64,000 bases of DNA from Aurantiochytrium sp. KH105 (taxonomy: Eukaryota; Sar; Bigyra; Thraustochytrida; Thraustochytriidae), in the NCBI GenBank assembly GCA_003116975.1, contig BGKB01000018.1:434001-498000 (forward strand). The letters are read 5' to 3'. The number at the start of each line of letters is the position of its first letter. Within the stretch, counting starts at the first letter, position 1. Both the position numbers and the translations under genes were made by a program. Positions 46,851 through 58,446 of this stretch are shown piece after piece. The notes under the pieces are model-generated. The model was not told where the DNA came from. It did not search any database and saw nothing but the letters and a program-made list of their open reading frames with translations.

Positions 46851-48671
46851 TCAAGCGACCGCGTTATCGGTGGCTTCCAATCCAAGATGTATCTTGCATT
46901 TACCGCCACGGCGATCCGCGCGGCGGCATCCTGGTACGTCGCAGAGCTTGCCGCCTCCATGCTTCCAGCACCTTTCACGACGCTGTGCGCTCTTTTCGCA
47001 ACCTTCAACGGCACAACGCTTACCTCCGCCGTGCCCACGACACTTTCCGCGGCCCTGGTCCTGATTATCGCACCCTGGCACTTGGCACTTTTTCGCCCCG
47101 CCATGACGAAAGCAAAGACCTCTTGCAATCACATACTTGGAGCAATCAGGAATCTTGCAAACTTTCCCGCCACCATGACTCCTGCAAAAACCTTGACCTT
47201 GATCTGAATTGTTGCATCCTTCCATGTTGCATCGCCGCCCGCCGCCGTGGCGGATGCACACGCCTCCACCAGCGTCGGCTCTGGTGCAGTCTGTAATCTT
47301 GCAGCGTCGCCCGCCGCCGTGCCGCATGCACTTTCCACCAGTAATAGCCGATTTGTCACACAATGGCTCGTCGCAGCGACGACCGCCTCCGTGACGCTTG
47401 CACTTTCCTCCCGTCTCGGCACCGTTCGAACATCCATCTTCGACACACAAGCGACGTCCTCCATGACCTTTGCACTTTCCATACAGCTGCGCATTCTTCA
47501 TGCACCCTGGTTCGATGCATTTCGTTCCACCGCCATGCGCGGTGCAAAATCCCCCAGTTTTGGCGCCGCGTGCGCACCCTTCAAACCTGCACCTACGCGC
47601 CTTTTTCTTTTCAGTCTTTTCGTTCGCCTTAACCTCGTTAATAACTTTTGTCGTTGTGATCTCGAGAGGCTCGAGCATGCCAACGTCGACAGAATTCGAA
47701 GCATGCTCGATGTCAGCGCTTGGAGGTGCCGTCAAGGGGACTCCTTCGTACTGAGTCAAGATCGCCTCGCCACTGTCATCGAGACCATCTTTGCCGCCAC
47801 GGATGATATTGCTGTCTGTGGAGGCAATCTTATTGTTTTGAGACTCTTGATCAAAAGCATCCTCTCGGATGCTGCTGCTGCTATTATTCTTGTTGCTGCT
47901 GCTTTCATTGTTGCTGCTGCTGCTGCTGCTGTTCTTCAGAGCGTCATTATTGCCGTCCTTTGCATCGTTGACGATGGTATTGATGTCCTCGATGCTAGTG
48001 TTGTCCTTGGTATTGCCACTGGTGTTGGCGCTGGAACTGGTACTGGCAATGCCACCAGTAGTGGTTGTGGTATCGGCGATGGCGGCGGCGGCGGTTTCGG
48101 TACCACTTTCATCGTTATTATTATTGACGGCGGTCGGGACGCTTGCACGAGAAACTTCGCGATCCTCAATGGTGTCTTCCGCGTCATTCTCGCTCATTTT
48201 GCGAGCCGAGACAGCAGCCGTTGCTTTTTCGGTGGCGCTCTTTGCGTCATGCCGCTTCGCGCCCTTGGCCCGCTTCCTCTTTTCCCCCACATCATCACCA
48301 TCGCCGTCGTCATCGTTGCGAGCCTTGCTCGCCTTTTCGCGCGTCCTGACGGGCCGCTTTTTTCCCTTGGCCGTCTTCGCTGGTGCGGCTTCGGTCCGCG
48401 ACTCCGCCGTGTCCTCCTCTGCGGCATCGGCCGCAGCCGAGGAGGTCCGCGAGGAGGAGGAGGAGGAGGAGGCGGCCTTGTTAGCGCCGGCGGCGGCCGC
48501 GGCCTTGCGCTTGCTGCGCCTGCCGGAGCCCGACTTGTTGTCGCTCACGAGCGCGGCCAGCATGCGCAGGCGCTTGAAGCCCTCGCCGGGCGCGGCCTCG
48601 CCATCCGCATCGGGCCGGCCGCGCTTCGCGTTCAGCCTGCGCGAAGACCGCCGCGCGACGCCCCTCGTCAT
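46851..48671 (-). CDS. Protein with ten CCCH zinc-knuckle repeats (WRKY19-like Cys/His array)
   Basis: The 606-residue protein has a long basic then Ser/Asn/Asp/Thr-rich disordered part (residues 1-355) and ten consecutive 24-residue units near its C-terminus (about 358-597). Each has the spacing C-x4-C-x9-C-x2-H followed by GGG or a variant, for example RRCNMEGCNNSDQGQGFC then RSHGGG. Family knowledge: arrays of this kind are annotated as WRKY transcription factor 19-like in oomycete and plant gene sets although they carry no WRKY domain. Each unit could bind one zinc ion through its three Cys and one His. The N-terminus is Lys/Arg-rich (RRSSRRLNAKRGR; KSGSGRRSKRKAAAA), consistent with nuclear import. 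DNA or RNA binding is inference. The long plus-strand frame over this gene is a shadow. Confidence 0.85.
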   Translation of the reverse strand: MTRGVARRSSRRLNAKRGRPDADGEAAPGEGFKRLRMLAALVSDNKSGSGRRSKRKAAAAAGANKAASSSSSSSRTSSAAADAAEEDTAESRTEAAPAKTAKGKKRPVRTREKASKARNDDDGDGDDVGEKRKRAKGAKRHDAKSATEKATAAVSARKMSENDAEDTIEDREVSRASVPTAVNNNNDESGTETAAAAIADTTTTTGGIASTSSSANTSGNTKDNTSIEDINTIVNDAKDGNNDALKNSSSSSSNNESSSNKNNSSSSIREDAFDQESQNNKIASTDSNIIRGGKDGLDDSGEAILTQYEGVPLTAPPSADIEHASNSVDVGMLEPLEITTTKVINEVKANEKTEKKKARRCRFEGCARGAKTGGFCTAHGGGTKCIEPGCMKNAQLYGKCKGHGGRRLCVEDGCSNGAETGGKCKRHGGGRRCDEPLCDKSAITGGKCMRHGGGRRCKITDCTRADAGGGVCIRHGGGRRCNMEGCNNSDQGQGFCRSHGGGKVCKIPDCSKYVIARGLCFRHGGAKKCQVPGCDNQDQGRGKCRGHGGGKRCAVEGCEKSAQRRERCWKHGGGKLCDVPGCRRADRRGGKCKIHLGLEATDNAVA

Positions 48672-49472
48672 GCTCCGCTCGCGCGGGCGCGCGGGCGCCG
48701 GCTCCGGCTCCGGCTCCGGCTCCGGGTCGGGGTCGGCGCGGCCGTCGTTCGCGCTCTCCCGCCCCGCCGGAGCAGGCGGAAAATCGCGGGCTCCACGGGC
48801 ATCCCCGGGGACCCGGTGTGCATGAGGTGTGCGCTGGGGTGTGCGCGCGGGGGGGTGTGCGCTGGGCTACGAGCCGTTGGTGACTCGGGACCTCAGCTCA
48901 GGCTCTTCTTCTTCTCCTTCTTCTCCTTTTTCATCATCTTCTTCTGCTTCTGCTTCTGCTTCTGTTTCTGGTTCCTCTGTTTCGTGAAAGGAGGAACGTC
49001 GAGCTTGCAGAGCTGGAGAGCGCGAGCGTGGCAAAACATCTGGCCGCGCGGCCGGTTTGGGGAAAGCACGCTTCGGCGCTCGAAGTGCTAGGGAGCGGCT
49101 GGTTGGGAAGGCAGATTCCGGCTGGGGAAGGAAAACGTGCGTGCGAGAGAAGAGGGCGAACGAGGTCCTGGGAAAAAGGAAACTGCGCTCGGGGCGATTT
49201 GGGGCAGCGGTGGTTGCTTTCAATTCTCCTTTGCTGTTCATACGCAGGTGCGCAGCAATCTCAGCAATCGTAGCAGACGGCATACAAATTTAACTCTTAA
49301 AATCGTCAAAGCAAGCAAGCACGAGCAAGACGAGCTCCTAAGTTTGGAGCGCACTTCCGAGCTGTAGACGAATCGCGAGCTTTCGCGCTACGAACAAGTC
49401 CTGAGATTTCGTGCTGCGAGCAAGTCTTAAGTTTTCGTGCTGCAAGCCGCTTTTCAAGTGTCGTAGGCAAGT
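48672..49472. promoter_or_regulatory. Divergent region between the zinc-knuckle and KIF9-type genes
   Basis: This 801-base region with two promoters is GC-rich near the zinc-knuckle start, with GGCTCC hexamers (48699-48725). It then has a CTT/CTG trinucleotide pyrimidine tract (about 48904-48970) and three 26-27-bp repeats just before the kinesin start. Confidence 0.5.
49377..49454. repeat. Three ~26-bp tandem repeats upstream of the kinesin start
   Basis: Units beginning 49377, 49403 and 49430 share GAG(C/A)TTTCG(C/T)GCT(A/G)CGA(A/G)CAAGTC or a close variant. They end less than 20 bases from the start codon, so they lie in the leader or core promoter. Confidence 0.75.
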
Positions 49473-51848
49473 ATGGCTCGGAAAGAATGCATCAAAGTGC
49501 TGGTGCGTACGAGACCCACGGCAAATTTCTCGCAAGACCAAATCCAGGTGGACACGAGCAAGAACACGATCCGCATCAAAAGACGCGATGTCGAACAGCA
49601 ATCGGACCGCTCGGCCATGGATAATCGGAGGGACACATGGAGATTCCAGTTCGACAAGGTGCTTCACAACAGCGCGCAGGAGGCCATTTATGCCGAAGCT
49701 GCAGATCACATTGTTGATGGCGTCATGGAAGGCATCAACGGGACGATTATGGCGTACGGACAAACGGGTGCAGGAAAGACCTTCACCATGACGGGTGACA
49801 CTCACAATTTTGCCCAACGAGGTATCATCCCGCGTGCCGTCACCCATCTCTTTGCTGAGATCGAAAACCGGCCGCAACACGACTTTACCGTGTCTGTTTC
49901 CTTTATGGAAATCTACAACGAGAAAATCTTTGATTTGCTAGACGACGAAGGCGCAGCCACGGACAAGGACTTTCAAATCACCGAGGATGCACGCACTCAC
50001 TCCATGCAAGTTCGCGGTCTTACCAGCGAGGTTGTTGCCAATGAAGAAGAAGCGCTGCGCGTCCTCTTCCGCGGCGAGGAGAACCGCATTGTTGCCGAGC
50101 ATCAACTGAACAAACAGTCCAACCGCTCGCATTCGATATTCACACTGCATGTCGAGCAAAAGGCACGCCTTCGCGCCGAGGAAGTAATTGTCAGCAAGCT
50201 CAATCTCGTGGACCTTGCCGGCTCGGAGCGCCTCAAAAAGGCCATTGGCGAAAAAATCGATGAACAGTTGCGCAAGGAGTCGCGCTACATCAACAAGTCG
50301 CTCACATATCTGGAGCAGGTCGTGGTCGCTCTCACTTCTGGCAGCCGCTCACACATTCCGTATCGCCAGACCAAGCTTACCAACGTTCTCAAGGATTCTC
50401 TTGGAGGAAATTGCAACACCTCGCTCATCGCTTGCATCTGGGGTGAAGCCAAGCACCTCGAAGAGTCTACCTCGACCCTGAAATTGGCGCAACGCATGAT
50501 GCGCGTCGAGAACCAGGCTGCGGCAAACGTGCAGAGTGACGATGGCATGCTCCTGCGGAGATATGAGCGCCAAATCCGCGAGCTCAAGCAGGAACTTATG
50601 ATGCATGACGCGCTCGCGAATCGCTCCGGAGTCTCATACGAGGAGTACACGCCCGAGGAATGCCGCAATATTGCTTTGCAGGTCCGTCGCTTTGCCGAAG
50701 CTAGCGTTGATGAAGAAGAGGCCTGTGCCATCGACATTCAGAGTGTTCGTCATGCGCAAGAATGCTTCCGCCAATTCAAGCTTCTCATTCAGCATGCCGA
50801 AGCACAAGTCGAAGAGCGTCTACGTCAACAGTTTCAATTTCAGGCACGAGATGGAACGCCTGCCTCTCATGCCGGAAGTTCCGGAGATCTAAGCCATTCT
50901 GGCCGTAGCGGAGCCGCCAACGATGGCCTCGTCGGTGAGGAGGAAGACGAACGAGGCTTTGGCCTTGGGCACGCGCCCCCTGGGGCCAGGCCGAAAGAGA
51001 TGGACCTTCCTGACGGCCTTGCCGGAGGAGACGGAGATGGCATGGAATCCAAGCATACAGAGCCTTCCTCACCCCCGGCGTCCAACCTCGCGGACACTGG
51101 TGCAGCCCCGTCCGATGGGGAAACCGGTAATATCGAGGTTTCTTCCCAGAATGGTTTGGAAGAGCAAGAAGGTGGCGCTGGCTATGCTGATGGCGCGGCC
51201 CGCAAGGCGTCGCGGGTTCAGCAGATTGACCCTTCGCAGGTTCCGGCCAATCGCGAGGCAGCTTTCAAAATGTATACGAGCTTGGTTGCTGTCAAGGAGC
51301 ATGAGAATCTGCAACAAAACCAACGTGAGACCAAGGCGTGCATTGCGCAGATGCAGGAGAAACGTCAACGACTACGCGCTCTGCAGGCAGAACAAGATGA
51401 TATGCAGACAAAGATCAACGCGATTCGCGAGGAACAAAAGGCTGCCGAGGGCAAGCTCGCCTCCGAGGATGAGCGAATCATTGACGAGGAGGAATTTATT
51501 CTCATGAAGCAGGCCAAAGAACTCAAAAAGGCGTTTCGCACCGTTCATGACGAACATGCAGAGTTGCGTCGAACGAAGGAAAGTCTTTCCGAAACACGTG
51601 ACCTGATCAAGATTGGCCTCCTCAAGGACTTTCAGTCGTGGTACCTCAATGCACAGCGCCTTCGCGAAGAGAAGATGGCTTTCGACGATGAAGACATCCT
51701 TGACGACGGAGAGCAGTTTGACAAGCTTGAGATCGAGCGCGTTCAGGCTCAGGAGCCGGACAGCGTTGCCTTTTTTAAGGCCACCAAGGCACAGCGAGAG
51801 CGTGAACGCAGACGCTCTCACAAACCCACAGCACAGAAACGAGCCTAA
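49473..51848 (+). CDS. KIF9: Kinesin-9 family motor, KIF9-type
   Basis: The 791-residue protein has an N-terminal motor (about residues 5-350) with P-loop GQTGAGKT, switch I NRSHS (usual Ser replaced by Asn), switch II DLAGSE and the closing LKLAQRMMRVEN. Family-specific features agree with KIF9. The motor starts IKVLVRTRPTANF. The neck region reads ELKQELMMHDALANRSGVSY, as in KIF9 (KQELAIHDSLTNRTFVTY), and is followed by the QVRRFAEASVDEE helix. The C-terminus has IIDEEEFILMKQAKELKKAF and ends with the PDSVAFFKATKA motif (PDSISFYNAKVK in KIF9). KIF9-type kinesins work in motile cilia on the central pair and in ciliary beating. An acidic Ser/Gly-rich linker lies at about 470-590. The start is the first ATG. 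Confidence 0.95.
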   Translation: MARKECIKVLVRTRPTANFSQDQIQVDTSKNTIRIKRRDVEQQSDRSAMDNRRDTWRFQFDKVLHNSAQEAIYAEAADHIVDGVMEGINGTIMAYGQTGAGKTFTMTGDTHNFAQRGIIPRAVTHLFAEIENRPQHDFTVSVSFMEIYNEKIFDLLDDEGAATDKDFQITEDARTHSMQVRGLTSEVVANEEEALRVLFRGEENRIVAEHQLNKQSNRSHSIFTLHVEQKARLRAEEVIVSKLNLVDLAGSERLKKAIGEKIDEQLRKESRYINKSLTYLEQVVVALTSGSRSHIPYRQTKLTNVLKDSLGGNCNTSLIACIWGEAKHLEESTSTLKLAQRMMRVENQAAANVQSDDGMLLRRYERQIRELKQELMMHDALANRSGVSYEEYTPEECRNIALQVRRFAEASVDEEEACAIDIQSVRHAQECFRQFKLLIQHAEAQVEERLRQQFQFQARDGTPASHAGSSGDLSHSGRSGAANDGLVGEEEDERGFGLGHAPPGARPKEMDLPDGLAGGDGDGMESKHTEPSSPPASNLADTGAAPSDGETGNIEVSSQNGLEEQEGGAGYADGAARKASRVQQIDPSQVPANREAAFKMYTSLVAVKEHENLQQNQRETKACIAQMQEKRQRLRALQAEQDDMQTKINAIREEQKAAEGKLASEDERIIDEEEFILMKQAKELKKAFRTVHDEHAELRRTKESLSETRDLIKIGLLKDFQSWYLNAQRLREEKMAFDDEDILDDGEQFDKLEIERVQAQEPDSVAFFKATKAQRERERRRSHKPTAQKRA

Positions 51849-51960
51849 GATCTTTACATCGATTTCTTTTTTTCCATGTGATGACGCGAGTCCTCTCAAG
51901 CTGCTTTGAAAAGAAAGTATACCATGATTTTTCTATTCCTTTTTGCCAAGGTGACTCTTA
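51849..51960. other. Short convergent intergenic region
   Basis: 112 bases lie between the stop codons of the KIF9-type gene and the giant coiled-coil gene, with T-rich stretches but no recognised signal. Confidence 0.5.
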
Positions 51961-54900
51961 TTACACCCACTCCATTGCGTCGTCCATCGTTGGACTTGAT
52001 GAGGCCTGATCGCCCCGATCTGTGCCCTCATCTGAGCTTGCCACGGATTTGTCAAAGTGTGAGTCTGAGACGCCAGCACCTATGACCGCCGCATCATTTT
52101 CGTCTGCGCCCCCAAGATCATCGAGACTAATATCTTGCAAATCGTCTCCTGCACTCGCATGAGGAGCAAAAGCTGTATCGGGCGTGGACGGCGCAAACCC
52201 TTCATCTTGCGTTTCGCCCGCGAAAGGCGTTTCGCCCGCGAAAGGCGTTTCGACCGCGCCGCCCATGGTATACCCTTGCAATTCGCCCGCAGTAGCGGCG
52301 GTCTTTGGGGGCGTAGAATGTACGGACTTTGTATCGTGTGCCATGCTTGCTAATGCCTTTTCCACTGCGCCCGAGGTAAAGGGCCGTTTTGGAGCGGTGT
52401 GCAATCTGCCAAGGTCTGGAGCACGAAGCTGGAAGAGTCGTGCCGCAGAAGCAGAGAGCTTGTGCTCTGCGCTCGGCTTTTGGCCGGATTCGAGCCGCTT
52501 AAAAGCCTGTACGAGCACCTGCTTCTCCCTGCGCAAGGCAGCCACTTCCATTTCAAGGGAAAATTTGCCGCTGTCGCTGCCATTGCCTTGCTGTTGTGGC
52601 TGCTGTCGTTGTTGTCGCGCATGAGTACGAATGCCGTGTTCGACGGAAGCAATAAGTTTACGCTGCGCTTTTGACTGTCGCCCAGCGTCATGGAGCATTG
52701 TCGCCATCGTTTTTAACATGCGCAGCATGCGCTCCGCTTTCTCGCGCGTCATAACAGGCGGGTCAAGCTCCGCCTTGGCAACGCGCATAGCATGCTCAAG
52801 ACCATCTCGAGTACTCTCGTCAAGAAGAGAGAGCCGTTGCTGTGCAGACTCGAGCTCGCTCTTGAGCGACGCAATTGCGGTCTTGGCCTCTTCGAGATCT
52901 TCTTTCGACTCTTCCGCCATATCCCGAAAAGCGTTGATTGTAAGCGTCGAAGCATCGTTGACGGCCTGGCGCTCACGAGCAACGGTTTCTTTGAGCATTG
53001 TCTCGTGCTCTTCCTGCTGGGCGTCAAGACGACCTTGGAGTGCCTGGAGCTCGGCAGCAAACTCGTCTTGCAGCGCATCACGCTCGCTAAAGAGCTCCTC
53101 GATTTGCGCCCGCAATGATTCGGGGCTCTCCTCTTCCTCTGCAGATAGCAAACCCGAGCCCGGCTTCTCAGGTCCTGAGCTCGATTCCTTTGTTGCGAGA
53201 TTGCCCGTCTTTGCCAATTCCTCCTCCAGACTAGCAATTCTTCCTGCATAGCTGTCCTGCATCGCGTCCCGCTCTGCAAAAAGATTGCCAATCTGATCTC
53301 GTAGCGACCTGGCCTCTTCCTCGCTTGCACGGAGTTCCTCGTCGCGCTCTCGTTTCGCAATTGCGAGATCGCCTTCAAGTTTGTCTATTTTGGCTTGAAG
53401 TTCCTGAGCGCCCTCTTCAGAAATGCGCACATTTGTCATGACGCTCTCTAGTTGCCCAGCGAGCGTACTTACCTCTGAGACAGCATTTGCAAGTCGAGCC
53501 TCGAGGCCCTGTTTCTCCTCTTCAAGAAGTGCCGAGGCTGTCTCGCCTTCCTTTACGGAATTATTGGCGGCCTGCAGATCGCGTTTGGCTTGCTCCAGAG
53601 CAATTTGGAGCTCTGACACCGACTGACCGTCAAGGTTACTTTCGGGGAGTTTGCCTTGCGAATCTGGCGCTTGCTCGTCAGGTTGGCTTATGCTGTGCTG
53701 GGAGATGCCTTCTTGTGTCGCTTGAGCCAAGGCATTCTGGAGTTCTACGACCTGTCGCATCAGGTTATCGCGCTCCGCTTCTACCTTGCCATTCATGCTG
53801 CTCAGGTGTCCCTGGGAGATGCGCGTTCGTAAATCCTCCAGCTCGCTTTCTAATTGCGCGTTCTCGGCTACAAGGGTTGCTTGGCCACTAGTGACTGCTT
53901 CTTGCGTCTGTGCAAGGGCATTGCGAAGCTGCGAAATTTGTTCCTCAAGTTTCGAATTTTCGGCCATGAGTGAAGAGCGCTCTTGCGCGTTCGTCTCTTG
54001 CACTTGCTCCATTGACTCACGCACTCGTGCCACCTGATGCTCGAGAGATTCCTTTTCGTTTCTAGCGTGGACTGCAGCATCTTCGTTGGCTTCGCTTTCG
54101 ACGCGAAGCTGAGCGAGGTCACGTTCCAGTCTTTCCTTTTCTGCATGTGCATCCGCAGCGTTTTGCCGCGCACCGTCGAGGGCAGCACGTGCTTGCTCGA
54201 GCTGCTCTCGGAGCTCTTCCATTTCCGCAGAGTTGCGCAATGCGGCTTCCGCTTCTTGCACTTGCGTCATGGAAGCAGCCTCACCGAGTTCTTCCACTTT
54301 TTGTTCGAGGAGCTTCTTTTGATCGTTTGCCTGCGTGATCTGCTGTTGCGCATCATCGAGCGCGCAGCACAGTCGGCTTACCTCGCCGTCGAGCGTATCA
54401 CGATCCTGCTGACTCTTGGAGATTGTGGAATTTGCCTCGTCGAGCGCATTGCGCAAGTTACTAGCCTCCTCCTCGGTCTTTGCGAGCTGACTTATTACAT
54501 CATTGCTCTGTTTAAGAACTTGCTCCAGCTTCATTCTCAATTGCGTAAGCTCCTGCTCCAGCTCGCTAGTGCGTGTGTTGTCTTGGGCATGCTCGGCTTG
54601 TACACCCTGAAGAGATGCACGAAGGCCTGCAATGACTTCCTCGCTCTGCGTTGTGGCTTGAGCGCTTTCACGCCGAGCTTCTTCCAAGGTCTGACGCAAC
54701 TGTGCAACCTCCTGTTCAAGCTCGCTGTTGCGCGCATGGCCTTGTGTATGCTCGGTTTGTGCGTCCTCAAGTGATGCGCGAAGGCCTGCGATGAGCTCTT
54801 CGCTCTGCGTTGTGGCTTGAGCGCTTTCACGCCGAGCTTCTTCCAAGGTCTGACGCAACTTAGCAACCTCCTGTTCAAGCTCGCTGTTGCGCGCATGGCC

Positions 54901-57900
54901 TTGTGTATGCTCGGTTTGTGCGTCCTCAAGTGATGCGCGAAGGCCTGCGATGAGCTCTTCGCTCTGCGTTGTGGCTTGAGCATTTTCACGCTGCGCTTCT
55001 TCCAAGGTCTGACGCAACTGTGCAACCTCTTGTTCGAGCTCGGTCTTGCGCGCATGGCCTTGGGTATGCTCGGCTTGTGCGTCTTGAAGGGATGCGCGAA
55101 GGCCCGCAATGAGCTCTTCGCTCTGCGCTGTGGCTTGAGCATTTTCACACTGAGCTTCTTCCAAGGTCTGACGCAATTGCGCAACCTCCTGTTCCAGCTC
55201 GATGTTGCGCGTTTGGCCTTGAGTATGCTCGGCTTGTGCACCCTGAAGAGATGCGCGAAGGCCTGCAATGAGCTCTTCGCTCTGCGCTGTGGTTTGGTCA
55301 CTTTCACGCTGCGCATCTTCCAAGGCCTGGCGCAGTTGCGTTATCTGCTCTTCGAGTTCAACGCAATTCGTCTCGGCCTGTGCTTGTACGTTCTGCGCTT
55401 CTCCGAGCGCTGCCCGCAAATCGTTTACGAGCTCTTCGTTTTGAGATTGGACACGAGCATTTTCATCCTGCATGTTCTTTTGAGCCAAACGCAACTGTGA
55501 AAGTTCACCCTCAAGATGAGCACTTCGGTCCCTTTCCTGTACATGCTCTCTTTCCGTGTCTCGAAGGGAATCGCGCAGCTCTGAAATCAAGTGTTCGCTG
55601 AGCGCTTGTGCTTCAGCGTGTTCGCTCCGTGCATTTGTCAACGTCGCGCGAAGACGCTGTAACTCCTCCTCAAGTTCATTGTTGTGAGCTTTGCTTTCTG
55701 CGTGTTGGCTTTGCACATTTGCGAGCGTTGTGCGAAGGTCTCCTTGAAGCTCATCACTTTTAATCTGGGCCTGGGCGCTGTTGCGCTGTGACTCTTGCAA
55801 GGCCGCGCGAAGGTATTCCAAGGCCTCCTTGGCTTCAGCTTGCTCGCGCTTGCTCTGAAGTTGGACTTCATCAAGTGCAAGACGCGAATCTTCCAGGTCT
55901 TGCGTAATGCGAGCTTGGGACTCCTTGAGGTAAACATTCTGCTGCAGGGCTTCCTGAAGCTCGCAAGTGAGTCTGGACTGCTCTTGTTCGAGCTTGTCCC
56001 TGGCGCTCTTTGACTCTGCAAGTGCGTCGCGAAGCTGAGAGACTTGAGAATTGACAGCTGCAAGACTATCTTTTTGAGCTCGAGCAAGCGTGCTATTCAG
56101 CTGCGCAAGCTGGTGGCCAAGCCCGCCGCCACCTTCTTGGGTGTCGTCATCGCGGTCTCTTGTTGAGGGACTCTGCTGCAGGCGGTGGAGAGCGACATGG
56201 AGGTCTGCCACTTGACGTTCGAGCGCAAACTTTTCGGCAGCAAAACTCGCTGCTTCTCTTCTATTGTGCGACTGTTCCTGAGCGAGCAACTCTTGGAGCT
56301 GTGCGGCGTGCCTTTCGATGCGCAGGCGCTCGGTCCCAGCATCAGAAGCAGCCTTGCGGGCTTGCTTGAGCTCGACTCGCAGCTCCTCTGCTTGACCTTG
56401 AACGGCACCGTTGGGTTCTTGGGATTCATTCATTTTGGCATGAGCCTGATCCAAAGCGCCCTGAAGGTACGCAACTTGTTCTTCGAGATGTGCCCTTTCG
56501 GCCTGGGCTTGCGCGGCACTCGCGCGCATGTGCTCGAGTTCATGCGAAAGTCTCTCAAGGTCATCCTCGGACCTTGGCTGATCTGCGTGGCCCTGTTGAT
56601 CGGCATCTTCGACTCCTGCGCTCTCTTGCGCGATATCGTTCCCCATACGTGTGCCATGACTGTATTGAGACAATCTCTGATGATCTACTTGCAATTCCGC
56701 AAGCTCGCGTTCAAGACGCGCCCTCTCACTATGCTCTTGCGTCAGGTCTCTTTTTGCTTGATCAACTTCGTTCCGAAGAAGAATCATTTCTTCATAAGCT
56801 TGATCTCGCTCCTTTTTAAGTTGCAAGGTCACCTCTTGCACGCCGCTTGACGAATTAAGCGTGTCATCTTCAGCTGCACGCCCGCACTCGAAAGGAGAAT
56901 CTCTGACTTCGCGCTCAATCTGCGCCCTTTCTTCTGCAGCCATGCTTGCGACGGCGTCATGGTCAGCAAGTCTTGCATGAAGGGTTGCGCTCAGGGTGCG
57001 TTCATTCTCCAGGGCTTGTTGCAGGTCGCGCATCTCTGCACTTTGAGCATCCTGTTCGCGGTGCATCTCTGCGCGCAGCTGCTGCAATGATTTCTCAGCC
57101 TGAGCTTGCGCATCCTTCGCGCTGTGCAAGTTGTCGTCCTTATCATCCATGGCGGCTTGCAGACGCCCGATTTCTGCACGTAACGCTTGTACATCATTGA
57201 CATGATGCACGCGGGCATCTTCGAGCTCATTGGTTGTTTGCATGCGCAGGCCCTCGATCTGGGCTTCGAGGTCAGCCACGCGCTCCTGCGCAGACTGGCC
57301 GCGCTTGGCCTCTGCCGCAAGCTGCGACCGAAGGTGAGACATTTCAGCATCGTTTTCAGCGTAAGTTGCACTCCACGACTCGCGAGCATGCATGAGCTCG
57401 GATCGAACACTTTCAAGCTCGTGTCGCAGCTGGGCCTCGCGATTCTCCGCTGCAATGGCAGCGTCGCGGAGTTCAGCTTGCGCTCGCTCCAGATCGCTTT
57501 GCAGATGTTCGATCTGAGCGGCACCAGCATCTCGGGACTCGCAGACTTGAGTTGCGTGCTCTTGGCTGGTAATAAGGTCAGTTTGGAGTGAGTCCCTGTC
57601 TTGCTGCAGAGACCGAGCAGCCTCTTGGACGCGACTCATTTCAGCAGCAAGTTCATCGTTGGCGGCTTGCGCTTTGGCGAGATCTTCTGCATAAGTAAAT
57701 GCCTCCTCTTGAAGTGCGTCGCGCTGGAACTCTGCTTGTTCCAAGCTCAGCTTGAGGTCGTGAATGGTCTTTTCAAAGTCTGCGCTCTGAGAAACTTGAC
57801 TTTTCTCGATGGAAGACTGTGCTTCAAAGTGCTCAAATCTTGCTTGGAGTCCCCTGACTTCGGAAGCGAGAATTTCATTGCGAGCAGCAAGTTTTTCGTT

Positions 57901-58414
57901 TTCCCTTGCAGCGGCGATGAGTTGCTCCTGGACCTCGTCGCGAGCCTTGGCAGCTGCTTGCGTGCTGAGAATCGAACCTTGTTGGCGCCAGGCGCCCTCG
58001 CTAATTTCTTTCCACTGCTTGAAGTGATCCTGGGCTTCTTCGCGGGCCTGCTTTAACAAGCGAGCGCGCACATCAGCGAGAGCCCGGCTGTGCTGTTCGC
58101 GCTCCGATTCGAGAAGAGCACGTGCGCGCTGGACATCTTCGAGAGCTGCTTCGTGCTCGATGATGGCATGCTCAATTTTGGCCTCGTACATGGTTTCCAT
58201 CTCCTTGATGACACGACTGTTCATGACGGACTGTTCTTTCATATCGCGCTCTAGCGCATCAATCTGGCGTTCCTTCTCTTGTTGGGACCTTTGCATTGTC
58301 TGCAGTTCCGCTGTAAGTTCGGCGTTTGCGCGCTGTAGGCGCTCGAGCTCTTGGACATCAGATCTTTGGAGTCCTTGACGTTGTTGCGCATAGTTTGAGT
58401 CAGTATGTTGCCGT

Positions 58415-58446
<32 letters not shown>

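Noticed and set aside
47247-49091. 614-codon plus-strand frame opposite the zinc-knuckle gene
   Set aside because: It is the antisense of a convincing Cys/His repeat gene; its translation has no domain and is a by-product of GC-rich, stop-poor DNA.
54537-55316. 259-codon minus-strand frame with its own repeats
   Set aside because: It is another reading frame of the 159-bp repeats of the giant coiled-coil gene; any frame of a 159-bp repeat stays periodic.
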